Positions 11,606-22,886 of a stretch of DNA of 45,450 nucleotides are shown piece by piece. The stretch lies in NCBI GenBank assembly GCA_000277445.1, contig AJWJ01000146.1, positions 1-45,450 on the forward strand, read 5' to 3'. The translations under genes were made by a program, and so were the position numbers. Each line of letters begins with the position of its first letter. The stretch's first letter is position 1. This stretch comes from Polysphondylium violaceum (Eukaryota > Evosea > Eumycetozoa > Dictyosteliales > Dictyosteliaceae). The notes below the pieces were generated by a model. The model was given only the letters and a program-made list of their open reading frames with translations. It was not told the origin of the DNA and did no database searches.

Positions 11606-13099
11606 ATGAATAACAATAACAATAATATAAATTTTCATATGCATAACCCTTACCCTCTTACTCATCTTATCGTCATCACCCCTACTTGGATCAAATAATT
11701 ACAATCACAAATACACATTTACACACACAACAACATACAGCCCCAACAATCATTCGTTTCAGTTATGTTTAAAACTATTACTTGTTTAGATATGCATATA
11801 CCCCTTCCATAATATTAAATATTTTTAATCTTCATCTTGAATTGACTATCCCAGTTTGGTGTGTATTGCAATAATCATACAATTTAATCTACAAAAAAAT
11901 ATCATTGATACCACACCCACACTACATTTTATGAAAAATCATTTTATTTCTGACAGGTAAAATTGATGGGTGTCTATAAATTAATATAGAGATGAATGTG
12001 TTTATTCAGTCAACTTGAAATTCAACAACAACAGCAACAAAAGGTGTGTATTTAAACACCACATTTCACACACCCACACCCACACACACCCACCCACACA
12101 CATTTCAAATATTCATCCCAAACAACCAATACCACCACCTGTTTTTTTTTTCAAAAATCAAAATTCTTGGGTAAAGAGAAATCCTATTTTCGTTCGAAAA
12201 ATAATTATCATATTTACAAAAAAGAAAAGAAATGTCGTTTTTTCTACTTTTTTTGAGAATTGTATTTTTTTTTGTTTTTTTGTTATTATTATGCGCAATA
12301 AATTAAAAAATATCTATTGCAATTTAGATTTTTTATTTTTCCTACATACACATATTTGCAAATAAAGAGAGACCGTGTGTAACTCAATTTTATTTTACAT
12401 ATTACACAGCACAAAAACATAGAGACACAAATATTATAATATTCCAAAACACGATACACATATTTTTAGAGGAGACTATTATTACAAACTATATTTATTT
12501 ATTTGTTTTAATAAAAAGCAAGCTCTAGAATATGTGTGTACTAGATACTTGATGTAAGTATTATATCATTATTATCATAGATCCACTGAGTTTAAAACAC
12601 TTAACTATTCCCCACAACTATTTTTGTTTAAACACTACCGAAAAACAATATTAAACGCATACACAGGCACAAACACCACCTCTTTATCTCTTGATGGAAA
12701 TTTAATCACTTTACGTTTTTTTTTGGTTTTTGTTTTTTTTTTCTACTTTTCATATTTCACACCAATAATATCAATAGCGAGATATTAAAATCATATCACC
12801 TATATCCACTTTTCTGGCATTTGACACCTCTAGAAATTTTATCTTTTTTTTTAATCTAATAGTTAAAATTTTAGATAAATAATATTTTAATTTTTTTTAA
12901 ATCGTCTTTCTCCCAGAAAAAAGATATTTCACCTTTCTTGTTGTTGATATTTATTAAAATTCATTTATTAATTGTTTTTTATTTGTATACAAAGAACTTA
13001 TTTATTTATTTATTTATAGTAGAAAAAAAGAACAAGAGTTTAGAAATCCCAATAATAATATTAGCAGTAATAATAATAAGAATAACTAGAAATTAAAAA
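11606..13099. other. 1.5-kb AT-rich intergenic region upstream of the RING-CH gene
   Basis: No credible coding sequence. The open frame around 12015-12365 is low-complexity and has no start context or homology. The stretch holds one dense CA-rich tract (12067-12102), long T runs, and an AAT/AAC-rich leader before the ATG at 13100. It is likely promoter plus 5' UTR of the downstream gene. Confidence 0.5.
12067..12102. promoter_or_regulatory. CACACCCA-rich tract (candidate CAE/G-box element)
   Basis: Repeats of CACACCCA and CACCCAC over 36 bp in otherwise AT-rich DNA. Dictyostelium prespore promoters use CA-rich elements containing ACACCCA, bound by G-box binding factor. The match is by motif only. 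Confidence 0.35.
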
Positions 13100-14374
13100 A
13101 TGTTGGTAGAATGTAGATTTTGTTTAGAGGAAGTAGAGGTAGATGATTTACAATTTAATACAATAAAACATAGTAAAGATGGAAGCGAGGCTCAGGAATC
13201 GGCTTATATAGAATTGACACCAATCACTGCCAATAAAAGACACAGAAAAAATCTTGGAAATAGATTGGTTAGACCATGTGATTGCAAGGGCACTCAAAGA
13301 CATGTACATGTAAAATGTCTTTGTGAATGGATAGGAAAGTGCAATAAATGGTATTGCGGAATCTGTCATCGTGTCTACAATCTTTCACCACACCATCTCC
13401 ACTATTGTGTCATGAAACTTCAGAGAAGAGGTGTGTTGAAGAATCTTCCGCCCATTTATTCCAGCTCCGAGTTTTCTCGATCGAGTTATTTTGCACTATT
13501 GATTTTCATGGGTACGTTGAGCATGTTGATGTTGCCCTCTACCATTCCTGAACATAATAGTAAAACATCGTTTACCAACACCCATCCCTCCACCACCCAT
13601 CCCAAAGGATTTCCCTATTCGTCACCCAATTCCTATATCAACTTTTATCCATCCTCCTCCTCACCCTCCATCTACAGTAGTGCGTATGCTCCGCCTACCA
13701 ACAGTGGCGGTGGCATGGAGAATCAAGGCCCAATGGGCGGCTTGGCCTCAGAGTACTCTGCCTCTTTTAATTCACAGTTATCATCTATATTTTCTTCATG
13801 TCAACTAAAGTATCCTGATGATGAAAAGTTTTCCTCGTTTGTGTGTCACTCCAATTTATTTTTACCAACCAACTTCATGTACAACAACAAAGACAATAGC
13901 CACCACAAGGGAGACAGTAATAACAATCTAACTGGCAACAATGGCAGCAACAACGCCGATGGTGTCAGTAATGCATTGGATAACAACAAACAACAGATTC
14001 CCAACAACAAACATCAAGGTGCTCCTTCACAATGGTCTTATCTCTCACCAGAGGAAGAGTTGTTTTTGAAATTAAATCACTATCATTCACCAAATTTAAA
14101 CTATATCCACAATATTCAAAACTATCAATATCACTATAGTAATATTGGAAAGAATCCAAAACCATTTACAATGTCAAATAATAATAATAATATTAATAAT
14201 GGTGGTGAAAGAAATCAATTTAGATATCATCAAAATATAGACTCTAGCCCTTTACTAGATCACCAAATTCCAAATATTTATATTCCCCATCAAAAATATC
14301 ATAGAGTTTCAATTACAGATTCAATGAAAAATATCTTTTGTAATTTAATACCAATTGAACAATTTTGTCAATAA
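13100..14374 (+). CDS. RING-CH (MARCH-type) zinc-finger protein, putative membrane E3 ligase (424 aa)
   Basis: Single exon. A C4HC3 RING-CH finger fills the N-terminus: C5, C8, C60, C62, H70, C73, C86 and C89. The spacing C-x2-C, C-x-C-x7-H-x2-C-x12-C-x2-C fits the RING-variant class, and W77 precedes the last pair as usual. The first loop is 51 residues, a little longer than the family norm. One hydrophobic stretch follows (YFALLIFMGTLSMLML, about 132-148), suggesting a membrane anchor. The rest is Ser/Pro/Asn/Tyr-rich low complexity. RING-CH proteins are usually membrane-bound ubiquitin ligases with two or more transmembrane segments; only one is clear here. The gene ends 160 nt from the convergent DHHC gene. 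Confidence 0.85.
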   Translation: MLVECRFCLEEVEVDDLQFNTIKHSKDGSEAQESAYIELTPITANKRHRKNLGNRLVRPCDCKGTQRHVHVKCLCEWIGKCNKWYCGICHRVYNLSPHHLHYCVMKLQRRGVLKNLPPIYSSSEFSRSSYFALLIFMGTLSMLMLPSTIPEHNSKTSFTNTHPSTTHPKGFPYSSPNSYINFYPSSSSPSIYSSAYAPPTNSGGGMENQGPMGGLASEYSASFNSQLSSIFSSCQLKYPDDEKFSSFVCHSNLFLPTNFMYNNKDNSHHKGDSNNNLTGNNGSNNADGVSNALDNNKQQIPNNKHQGAPSQWSYLSPEEELFLKLNHYHSPNLNYIHNIQNYQYHYSNIGKNPKPFTMSNNNNNINNGGERNQFRYHQNIDSSPLLDHQIPNIYIPHQKYHRVSITDSMKNIFCNLIPIEQFCQ

Positions 14375-14534
14375 TAAAAATAAAAACATAGAGGAAATAT
14401 TAAGTAAATAATAATAATAATAATTAATAAAAATAATAATAATAGTAATAATAAGAATAACAAATAAACAATAACAAATTTTAAATATAAAGAAAAAAAT
14501 TACATAGCAAAGATTTGAGGTATTTTATATATTT

Positions 14535-16710
14535 TTAAGATTTCTCATATGAAATCTTTTTAGAAATCTTTTTATTTTTTCCAAAATCATTACTTTTTAA
14601 AAAAGAGATCTTTGTTGGACCAAAAAACGTGTATAAAATATTATTAAAAACACCTCTATTATATGGATTTAACGAGGGTTCTTGATAAAGGTTTTTATAA
14701 TCTTCCCACGTGGTCATATTTTGAATTAACAATTTAAAATGATAAGACCCCAATAAAATTAATCCAATCATTACTACAAATGTAATAAATATTAAAAATA
14801 TACTATAGTTTTATCTAATTAGTAAAAGAAGATATAATAATAAATAATAATAATAATAATAATAATAATAAACAACTTACCATATTCCACCTTTTGGATC
14901 ATGTACTAAAATATTTATAAATTTATCAATTTCTGTTTGTTGTTGATTACTACTATTACTATTCGTTGAATCTTGTGTTGTTGTATCTGGTTCTTTTAAT
15001 ACAAGTATATGAAGTGTATATATACTCATAACCAATACTAAAATACAACTAATCAATGTTGAATATAAAAAATAAAGAAAATAACGATAGTTTCTTTCAC
15101 CAATACAATTTCCTATCCATACACAATGATGATCAAATTTTGATACACAATTATTACATATTGAACAATGAGATGATCTTGGTGGTCGATATATTTTACA
15201 TGTTTCTACAATATGATAATGGGTATTAGTATGAATAAAATTAATGAATTCAAAACTATGTACATATACATACGACAATATTTTAATTCAGATTTTTGTA
15301 AATCGTTATCAATTGATATGTCGTCCATTTCGGCTATAGTAGTGTCATCTGAATCACCTCTCATTGAAATAACTGAAAATTCCCTAGAGGACGAAGAAGA
15401 CGATGAGGTGGATGATGTTATTTCATCTCTTTCTACTTGATTTCGATGGTCAATGTCGTTGTTATCTTCATTGGACGATACTTCTTCAAGTTGAAAATGT
15501 TGTTGATTTTTTAAATTTAAATGATGTTTATGATGATTCATTTTTCTGTGAAATGTATCAAAGAGATTAGAGTGAAATGTGGTGGCTGTGGTTGTATTTA
15601 CATGGTGGTGGTGGTGGTGATGATGGAGCTCTTGTGGTGAAGATGAGGGTGATATTGAGTTTGTTTGATGTTCTTGTTTTTGTTGTTGTTGGCTATTTGT
15701 TTGTTGATCTTTGATAGATTCGATTATATTGTAATGATCGTGATGGTGATCGAGTAGATCTATTTTCTCTTCAATCATTGAATCTGTGATGTTGTTGGTC
15801 GGTGGTGTGGTACCTGTGGTTTGGATGCTACTGGTGTTATCCATGATTTGGTGATTGGTGGCCATCATGTTGATGCCAGAGTTGAATGATTCGATAATGA
15901 GATTCTCATTATATATGTCCGAGAATGAATAGTTACTGTACTGATCATATTGTTGGGATGGTGTGAAATAATGTCTTGTGTTGTGATGATTTGGAATCTG
16001 TATGGTGGTGGCAGAGGTCAATTGAGTGGTATTGGCAGATGTTCTTTGATGCTCTTGTTCTTCGCCGATCAATGACCTTAGTGTATGTTCACTAATGATA
16101 TCCAATACAACTACATCCTGTCCCTCTTCAGTTTGCAGTGCTTTAAATCTTGGTATTATACCTGGATCTGTAAACGCTGCTTTTAAAAAATAAAATATAT
16201 TTAAAAATAACAATACATAGGTAATAATACTAAATATTTCTTTTTGTTCAAATGTTGGACATCTATAACACATAAAAAAAAGAGTTAGTATCTTTTTTTG
16301 AAAAAAAATTGATGCCTTTCTTTGAATCCTAGGATTGTGTGTGTGTGGGGGTGGGGACAAAAGATATTTTCAAAAAAAAAAAAACACAAATACTAAAGCA
16401 ATAAGAGTTTTGATATCTATACTTACATAACAATGGCATATATAAGTTGTGGAGCAACAATCAAAACCATTGCAATATAAAACAACAATTGATCAGGACC
16501 TGTTATAAAATTACCATTAAAGTAAATTTTACTAAAAGAGGGCTTATTTGTTTTCTTTTTGTTTCCTTTTTTCTTGTTTTTATGATTACCATTATTATTA
16601 TTATTTTTATTATCATTACTATTATTACTACCATTACTAACACCTTTGTTGTTATTGTCACCTGTAGAGGCACCCACAAGCTTGGTTTTCTTTTTCATTT
16701 TGGTAGACAC
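14535..16710 (-). CDS. DHHC-type protein S-acyltransferase (palmitoyltransferase), 621 aa
   Basis: Four exons: 16710-16427, 16262-15274, 15205-14881 and 14802-14535. All introns are GT-AG and in phase. It transfers palmitate to cysteines of membrane proteins. The cysteine-rich domain at about 426-458 includes [15 protein letters not shown] and DHHC at 449-452, followed by [15 protein letters not shown]. The family motifs DPG (TDPGIIPR after the second membrane segment) and TTxE (TTWE at 563-566) are both present. Four transmembrane segments: about 75-94, 103-125, 475-495 and 533-555. Exon 1 is Asn/Lys-rich. The cytosolic loop before the catalytic domain is unusually long, about 290 residues, with His, Ser and Gln runs. 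The splice at C|AA restores the [12 protein letters not shown] zinc-ligand context. Confidence 0.95.
14846..14871 (+). repeat. (AAT)n microsatellite in DHHC intron 3
   Basis: About eight to nine tandem AAT triplets inside the last intron of the DHHC gene, a few bases from its donor site. Confidence 0.8.
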
Positions 16711-17094
16711 AATCAGTGTTATCTTTTTACATATAGATGTTTGAGGAAAAAGAGTAAACTACAACACTAGTAGTAATACATCCTCTAAATATCAAATTTG
16801 TTGTAGTGGTGTTGGTGTTTCTGCAGCAGAAATGGAAGAATGAAATGTTCTCTCAAGCGATTGGTTATAAAAGTTTTATAACCACGAGAAAACTTTTCTT
16901 TTTTTTTTTTTTGCTGATATTTTTTTTTCAAAAAATTCACCAATCCTTGAATATCGATGAGGGGCTAATGGGGCGCAGGGTGCATAACTGATTCTCACAA
17001 AAAACACGCAATTTTGGCACACACGCAGATTTTTTGTAAAAATATTTTCATAGTTTCGCATCATACATATATCTTGTGCAGAGTAGATCCAGAG
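16711..17094. promoter_or_regulatory. divergent promoter region DHHC/trm13
   Basis: 384 bp between divergent start codons. It contains a T12 run and an A/T tract near 16897-16940, and a GC-richer patch around 16960-16985. No gene is supported here. The open frame that extends the trm13 frame upstream has no ATG. Confidence 0.4.
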
Positions 17095-18875
17095 ATGAGC
17101 GATACTAATACAACTAGTATAACTGCTACTGCTGTAAATATCAATGATAAAGCTCTTCAAAGAAGATTAAAAAAAGAGGAAAAGAAAAAAAATAAACCTC
17201 TTGTTGATCACTCTCTGCCTCTAAAACAAAACCCCACACAACAAGATATAGATAACCATGCTGATTGCTTGTTTTGGATAATAAATAAAAAGAAACATAG
17301 AGCCGAGTTTTGTAAAGTAAGTGTGTAGGATGGGATATCTATAGTGACAGATATTAATGTTGTACTATGTGCAGTATAAAAGAACAAATAATTCAACATT
17401 TTGTACACATCATAGACCAATAGAGGAATGTAATGATACTAAAAATATTGAAAATAACGATAGTGGTGAAAAGGAAGAAGGCAACAAAAATACTAATAAG
17501 AAAAGAGTTGTATGTCCTTTAAATCCTTTACATATTGTCTATGAATCTAAACTTGCAAAACATATTAAAGGATGTCCAAATGCAATAGCTAATCAAAAAC
17601 AAGCACACATTGAAGTATCAAAAACCAAAGAATACTATAAAGAAAACATAAATAATCTATTAGTAAATGATAAATCCACTAAATTGGAACCAATCACTTT
17701 ATCTAAAGTCCCAACAGAACAATTACAAGATCTCTCTATGAAACTAGACTCAATCTTTCAACAACTCTATCCAGATGGTGTACCAACAAGTAACACTATC
17801 CATTCATCATTTAATAAAATATTTAATTCAGAGTATGTATTAAAGATAGTATTCATAAATCATATACTAATTTATGAATTAAACTACCGCCAGCCATACA
17901 TTAAAACATATTCAACAAGAGTCATCAATGATTTCTTTATTGGAGAATCATCAATTGTTAAACAAAGAAAATGTTTATCTAGAGTTTGGAGCAGGATCGG
18001 GTAAATTAAGTTATCATATTTTTTCATCATTGGAAAAACAAAGCGGTGGTCATATTTTGATTGATCGTATGAAATTTAGATCATTAAAAAAGGTTGATCG
18101 TATGATTAAATATGAACCATTGTGTAAATATTTTGATAGATTATTGATTGATATCAGACATTTGGATATGAGTAAACTAGATGTCCTCACTTTAAACAAC
18201 TTTGTAATCACCAGTAAACATTTATGTGGATGTGCCACAGATTTCACATTGGATTCAATTTCAAATCTATTGAAAAACAATCCCTCAATCGTTGATAAAT
18301 TCAAGGGCATTGGTATAGCAACCTGTTGTCATCATATTTGTTCATGGGATACATACATTAGTATGTATAATAGTTTCATTATTTTAATTATTACTTATAT
18401 TAATAATTTAATGACCTCACTATGAATAGATCAAGAATTTATTAAAGATCAATTAAAATTAACTCCAAAAGAATTTCAATTAATCTGTGCTATGAGTAGT
18501 TGGGCTACAATAGGTTCACAAGAAGAATGTCTATCAACAACCACAACTGAAGATAAAAAAAGAAAGAGACAAGAATATCAAAGTAATAATAATAATGAAA
18601 TAGAATCTAGTAGTGATGAAGATGATGATGAAGATCAAGAAAAAGAAAATAAAGCAAGAAAAGAAAAAGAATTTAAAGATGCTCAAGATGAATTTAATAG
18701 AGAAACTATATTTAGCAAGCAAAGAAAAGAAGAATTGGGATACAAATGTAAAAGAATTATAGATTATGGTAGACATTTGTTTATTGAGCAACAATTAAAT
18801 TTAAATTCAAATTTATTTATTTATACAAATCTATCCAAAGAAAACTTGTATATGGTTAGTAACAATAAAAAATAA
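17095..18875 (+). CDS. trmt13: tRNA 2'-O-methyltransferase TRM13 (530 aa)
   Basis: TRM13 methylates the 2'-OH of nucleotide 4 in the acceptor stem of some tRNAs, using S-adenosylmethionine. Four exons: 17095-17316, 17375-17832, 17894-18360 and 18430-18875, all in phase. An N-terminal CCCH finger (C58, C73, C84, H87) follows the TRM13 pattern of Cys, a Lys-rich KKKHR stretch, Cys, then Cys-x2-His. A CHHC U11-48K-like finger follows (C121, H127, H137, C141). The methyltransferase motif I is LEFGAGSG at 256-263. Later motifs include SKHLCGCATD, ATCCHHIC and the C-terminal ELGYKCKRIIDYGRHLF. An acidic/Lys-rich insert sits at about 420-460. The start is the first ATG in frame; upstream sequence has none. 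Confidence 0.96.
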
Positions 18876-19073
18876 CACTGAAAATATTTAAACATATGAT
18901 TTCACCTAAATTCTATCCATTCCAAACCTCGCATGACCTTGTAGAAAATAAAATAAGTTATTCTCCCATTGTATTTAGTATTTCCAAAGCTCCATATTTT
19001 TCCTTGAATTCCACCCACGATCTGGATACCCTTTGCCCTAACACCACTTGCACTAAAGAAATTGATCAATTTG

Positions 19074-20747
19074 TTATTGAAAATGGTCATTTATAATTAC
19101 ATTTTGGAATATGTGTTGGGGGACTTTGGCAAAGGTTGTGTAGAGCCTTAGATTTTTTATCGGGGTGGTCAGTTCGTATAAAAAGTGTTCGGGCACATTG
19201 GTGTGCTTTTTAATCACGAGTGTGGTGATTGATGCTGGCAACACATTTGATAAAGATGTGCACAGGTTTTGAAAATACACGTATTGGCAGCCCAGTGGCA
19301 CGACGCCGGGTTTGAGGGCTGACGTTGTACTGGTTTTAAAGTAGACTTTTTTCACTGTGCCTGGTATGAATCCGGGTGTTGGAATGAAGCCGAGAGATAG
19401 TGTTTGGACAGAAGTTGGAATGAGGAGTTGAGGTTGCTCTTCGGCCTTGAGTTTCAAGTTTACAACAGATGGGGGTATGACGACTTTCTCAAAATGTGAT
19501 AGATAGAGCAGCTCTAGGTCCACGACAGACGGTGGTATGACACCTGTGTCGAGGAAAAGAGGATCATGGGTCACGACCAATAGTCGAGTGACAGAGGAAG
19601 GAATCATTCCACTAAGACAGCCTGCTGTATCTCTACAATAGTAAAACTCTAGAATCTTGAGACTGTCTGGGAGAATAGATTGTGGTGGGTGGATATCCAA
19701 ACACTTGAGATCGTGAATCTCCAGTTGAATCAACTTGGATGGCAACACATTTGGCTGTAAATACCTTTTATAGTTACTGAGCCAAAGGTATCTGAGAGAT
19801 TCAGGTAAGAGTCCTGGCACCAGATCTTGATTAAACTGTTGCATCTCTAACTTTACCAAACAATTGGGAAGCATGCGTATTTGTAAAGGTATATTAAACC
19901 TTGCTAGAGATAGAACAGTAATATGGTCAGGCACTATGGAGCATCCCTCTGGAATAGAATGTATTTCATCGTGTATGGTTAACTGAACCATCCAAGGTTT
20001 AATTAAAGCTAGATCTTCATCATAGTCAAATATTTTAATATCCGCCTCAACTCTTTTTTCACTCGATGAAAAAGCCACACTCTTTAGTCGTTTGATATCT
20101 AAAGAACCGTATATTTTGGTAAGAGACTGTGGCAAAACATCCTCTCCGATGGGCCCCGCTAGAATACCCAAGTCTATCTCCTTTAGATTTGGTGGCAAGA
20201 ACTTGGATCCCATTCCTTTCTCTTCGTCCATGACATACGTATAGGTAAACGACTCCAACGAGCGACACTCTAGTATCACCTTTTTGTCGATCGTCGAAAT
20301 AAAATCCTCCAAATGCTTTAGGCCACTTGGCAAGGCCACTGTACCGTAACTATCATCCAGTGGTCTAAACTCTGTATTATGCACCACCAGCGCTGTCAGA
20401 CTCTGTGGCAAGAGTGTGTAGCTAACCACTGTATCGTACAATCCCAACATCTTGATGGTGGGCGGCAACACTATATCGGGTGGAATGTCCAAAGAATCAA
20501 ACTTCAGGTCAATCTTGTTGATAATCGATGCACAGGGGTGTCCCAAATAGTCAGACAACTTACTCTCGCTATCCACAACGTCCAAATGCACGAATGCGTT
20601 GGTGCCGACGAGCAGATCGTGTAAATCCTTTTCATTCCTTTTACAGTAATTCAGTGTGACCTTTAATTGCAAATCATCAAAAAAGCATTTATTCAATCGC
20701 GACCTTATATACCTATTTCGCCAAACATTGAAAAAATCTCTATCCAT
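19074..20747 (-). CDS. FNIP-repeat protein (557 aa)
   Basis: Single exon. The start FFNVWRNRYIRSRL is the usual head of dictyostelid FNIP-repeat proteins, a very large amoeba-specific family. About 15 degenerate repeats of roughly 20-24 residues follow, each with an (I/L)-P-x-S-(V/L)-x-x-L core, such as IPPSVVDLEL and IPSSVTRLLV. They form an LRR-like solenoid. The classical FNQPI core has been lost from most copies. FNIP proteins often act with F-box or kinase domains; neither is present here, and the function is unknown. Base composition is distinctly more GC-rich than the neighbours, which is why antisense open frames appear. It converges on trm13 with a 198-nt gap. Confidence 0.85.
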   Translation of the reverse strand: MDRDFFNVWRNRYIRSRLNKCFFDDLQLKVTLNYCKRNEKDLHDLLVGTNAFVHLDVVDSESKLSDYLGHPCASIINKIDLKFDSLDIPPDIVLPPTIKMLGLYDTVVSYTLLPQSLTALVVHNTEFRPLDDSYGTVALPSGLKHLEDFISTIDKKVILECRSLESFTYTYVMDEEKGMGSKFLPPNLKEIDLGILAGPIGEDVLPQSLTKIYGSLDIKRLKSVAFSSSEKRVEADIKIFDYDEDLALIKPWMVQLTIHDEIHSIPEGCSIVPDHITVLSLARFNIPLQIRMLPNCLVKLEMQQFNQDLVPGLLPESLRYLWLSNYKRYLQPNVLPSKLIQLEIHDLKCLDIHPPQSILPDSLKILEFYYCRDTAGCLSGMIPSSVTRLLVVTHDPLFLDTGVIPPSVVDLELLYLSHFEKVVIPPSVVNLKLKAEEQPQLLIPTSVQTLSLGFIPTPGFIPGTVKKVYFKTSTTSALKPGVVPLGCQYVYFQNLCTSLSNVLPASITTLVIKKHTNVPEHFLYELTTPIKNLRLYTTFAKVPQHIFQNVIINDHFQ

Positions 20748-21196
20748 TTTTATCTAGCTGTCTTTGTCACCAAATACAAATATATGTGTGTATGCCTTTT
20801 ATATGCACCTATTTCTTTTTGTTTTTGATTTTTTTCTTTTTTTTTACTCTAGATATTCTGTTTTTTTTCAGTATCCAATTCATTCATTTATGAAATAAGA
20901 AAGATCCCCATTTGTATATTGTTTTTAAGAAACCCTATTTATGCTTCACATAGAAAACTAAATGCATGAAGAAATCAACTATTTGTTTATATTTAGGAAT
21001 AAATAGAAAAAGGAAGGATAATAATATTATTCTAATTTCGATTGAATGATTTTTCAAAATTCAAAAAAATGAATGAAAAAAAAAACGAGATGTGCGAATT
21101 TATTCATTTTCATTATTTATTTTTTAAATTATATTGGATATAATTATATTGATACTTATACTATTACAACAAAAACTATACACACAAACAACAACA
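20748..21196. promoter_or_regulatory. divergent promoter region FNIP gene/dnajc17
   Basis: 449 bp of AT-rich sequence between divergent genes. It ends in an ACAACAACA leader before the dnajc17 ATG. The frame upstream of that ATG is open but has only a TTG and codes hydrophobic AT-rich filler, so it is taken as 5' UTR. Confidence 0.45.
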
Positions 21197-22275
21197 ATGG
21201 CAGAAGATAAATGGGAAGATTGGTATAATGTACTTGGTGTGAACCAAGATGCAACAGCGAATCAAATTCAGGTTGCCTATAGAAAGATGGCAAAGAAATA
21301 TCATCCAGACAAGAACAAAACCAAAGAGGCAGTGATAATGTTTGAAAAGATCACCATTGCCCAAATTACATTACTCAATGAAGAGAAACGTGCATTGTTT
21401 GATACTCAAGTCTATGCAAAAAAAGAAAAGAAACGAAAACAAGATGAAATGGATTCAATGCGAAAGAAAATGACTGATGATTTGATAAATAGAGAAAACT
21501 CTTCAAAAAAGAAGAGACAAGATGAAGATCAATTGAAAAGAAACACTGAACTACAGGTATGATCACATCTACTCTACTCTATCTCTTTCCCTCTATATCT
21601 ATAAATAGATTACTAACCTATAGGCTATTTATATTTAATTAGAATGAAAAAATTAGAGAACAGTTCTTTAGAGAAATGAATCAAAGTAAATCGTCAAGCA
21701 TTAGTAATAACAATACTAGTAGTAGTAATGATTTAGATAATATTATTAAAATTAAATGGAAATCAAAACTCAACTATAATCAAGATTATGTTGTGGATAT
21801 ACTTTCAAGTTTTGGTCATGTAGATACATTTACAATGGTGAATTCACATACTGCTTTAGCTACCTTTTTATCATATCAAACATTTGTAAGTTGTAATATA
21901 TATATATATATATATATTTAGGTATCTCTATCATCAATACACATAGTTTACTAATACTGTACTCTACACAATATCTAGTCACAGATTTTAAAAAACAAAC
22001 AAGAGTTAAAGAATAAATATAACTTGTCGATTAAAGAATTTACCAAACCAACATCATCATCATCTTCGACAACGACTACCACCACTACGACTACAACTAC
22101 CACCACCTCAAATTCATCCACCACCACCACAACAACGACATCCACTGCAACAACGCCCGATGTAGATAACAATATTTTAAACTCTACCAAAGACATTAAA
22201 TCAAACTTTGTGCAAGAGGAGGACGATATCTTATTACAAATGAGAATGCATAAAAAAAAACAACCCCCTGTATAA
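21197..22275 (+). CDS. dnajc17: DNAJC17-like J-domain and RRM protein (299 aa)
   Basis: Three exons, 21197-21556, 21643-21885 and 21979-22275, all phase 0 and GT-AG. An N-terminal J domain (about 8-75) has the HPD motif at 36-38, which stimulates Hsp70 ATPase. A charged Lys/Glu/Arg helix follows (DSMRKKMTDDLINRE), the hallmark region of DNAJC17 (yeast Cwc23). An RRM lies at about 136-205 (IKIKWKSKLNYN ... ILSSFGHVDTFTMV). DNAJC17 proteins are nuclear and linked to spliceosome assembly. The C-terminus carries a Ser/Thr run and ends MRMHKKKQPPV. A (TA)n repeat fills part of intron 2. Confidence 0.92.
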
Positions 22276-22724
22276 AATAAATTATTACACCAATATATCA
22301 CTACGACTGTATAATATAAAAATAAATAAATGTGAATGTTTTGTATCAAAAGCCCTGTGGCTATTATTATTTTTTTATTATGTTCCTTTTTTGGTGCATA
22401 GAGTCGAATCTTTGGTTTGGACAAATTTTTTTTTTTTTTTCCCAAAATTTCACCCAAATTTCTCATACATTACGAAATTTCAAGAATGTCCCTCATCATC
22501 ATATCATCATTGTTGATTACTTTTATTATCACCCACTTTTTAAACTATCACATGTATGTTCTTTTATGAAAATATTAATACCAAATGGGTGTTTTCAATA
22601 AATAAATAATCATGTGCCCTCTGGTTAAAATAAAAAATAAAAATACTGATCAAAAAACGAAATCTAGAATAAAGGACCTAATCCAACGGTAAAATAGAAA
22701 TGAACACCCAATTTGAATGGCAAA

Positions 22725-22816
22725 AAAAAAAAATGAAAAGGTCTGAAAATCATCGAGGGACTTAATAAGGATATTGTGCCAGGATGGTGATTATTAGCAA
22801 AAAACTAAAATAAAGA
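22725..22816 (-). ncRNA. candidate pol III-type non-coding RNA
   Basis: Speculative. A perfect DUSE-like octamer (TCCCACAA on the minus strand, 22886-22879) lies about 60 nt upstream of 22816, the distance reported for Dictyostelium snRNA, snoRNA and Class I RNA genes. From there about 80 nt of relatively complex sequence (GCTAATAATCACCATCCTGG...) runs into a T12 tract (about 22734-22723) that could terminate pol III. No C/D, H/ACA, U-RNA or tRNA signature was identified. Confidence 0.2.
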
Positions 22817-22878
22817 TGATGTATATGTTTTTCTTTAAAAAGAACATCCCACACAAATCAGTATAGTGCGATGGTGAA

Positions 22879-22886
22879 TTGTGGGA
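22879..22886 (-). promoter_or_regulatory. DUSE-like upstream element
   Basis: TTGTGGGA on the plus strand is TCCCACAA on the minus, an exact match to the Dictyostelium upstream sequence element consensus (A/T)CCCA(C/T)AA. A chance occurrence in a window this size is quite possible. Confidence 0.25.

Noticed and set aside
12015-12365. Open frame of about 116 codons upstream of the RING-CH gene
   Set aside because: Low-complexity His/Thr/Pro and Phe/Ile runs from CA and T tracts; no ATG context and no family resemblance.
21134-21196. N-terminal extension of the J-domain protein
   Set aside because: The upstream frame starts only at a TTG and codes AT-driven hydrophobic filler; the ATG at 21197 has an A-rich leader typical of real starts here.
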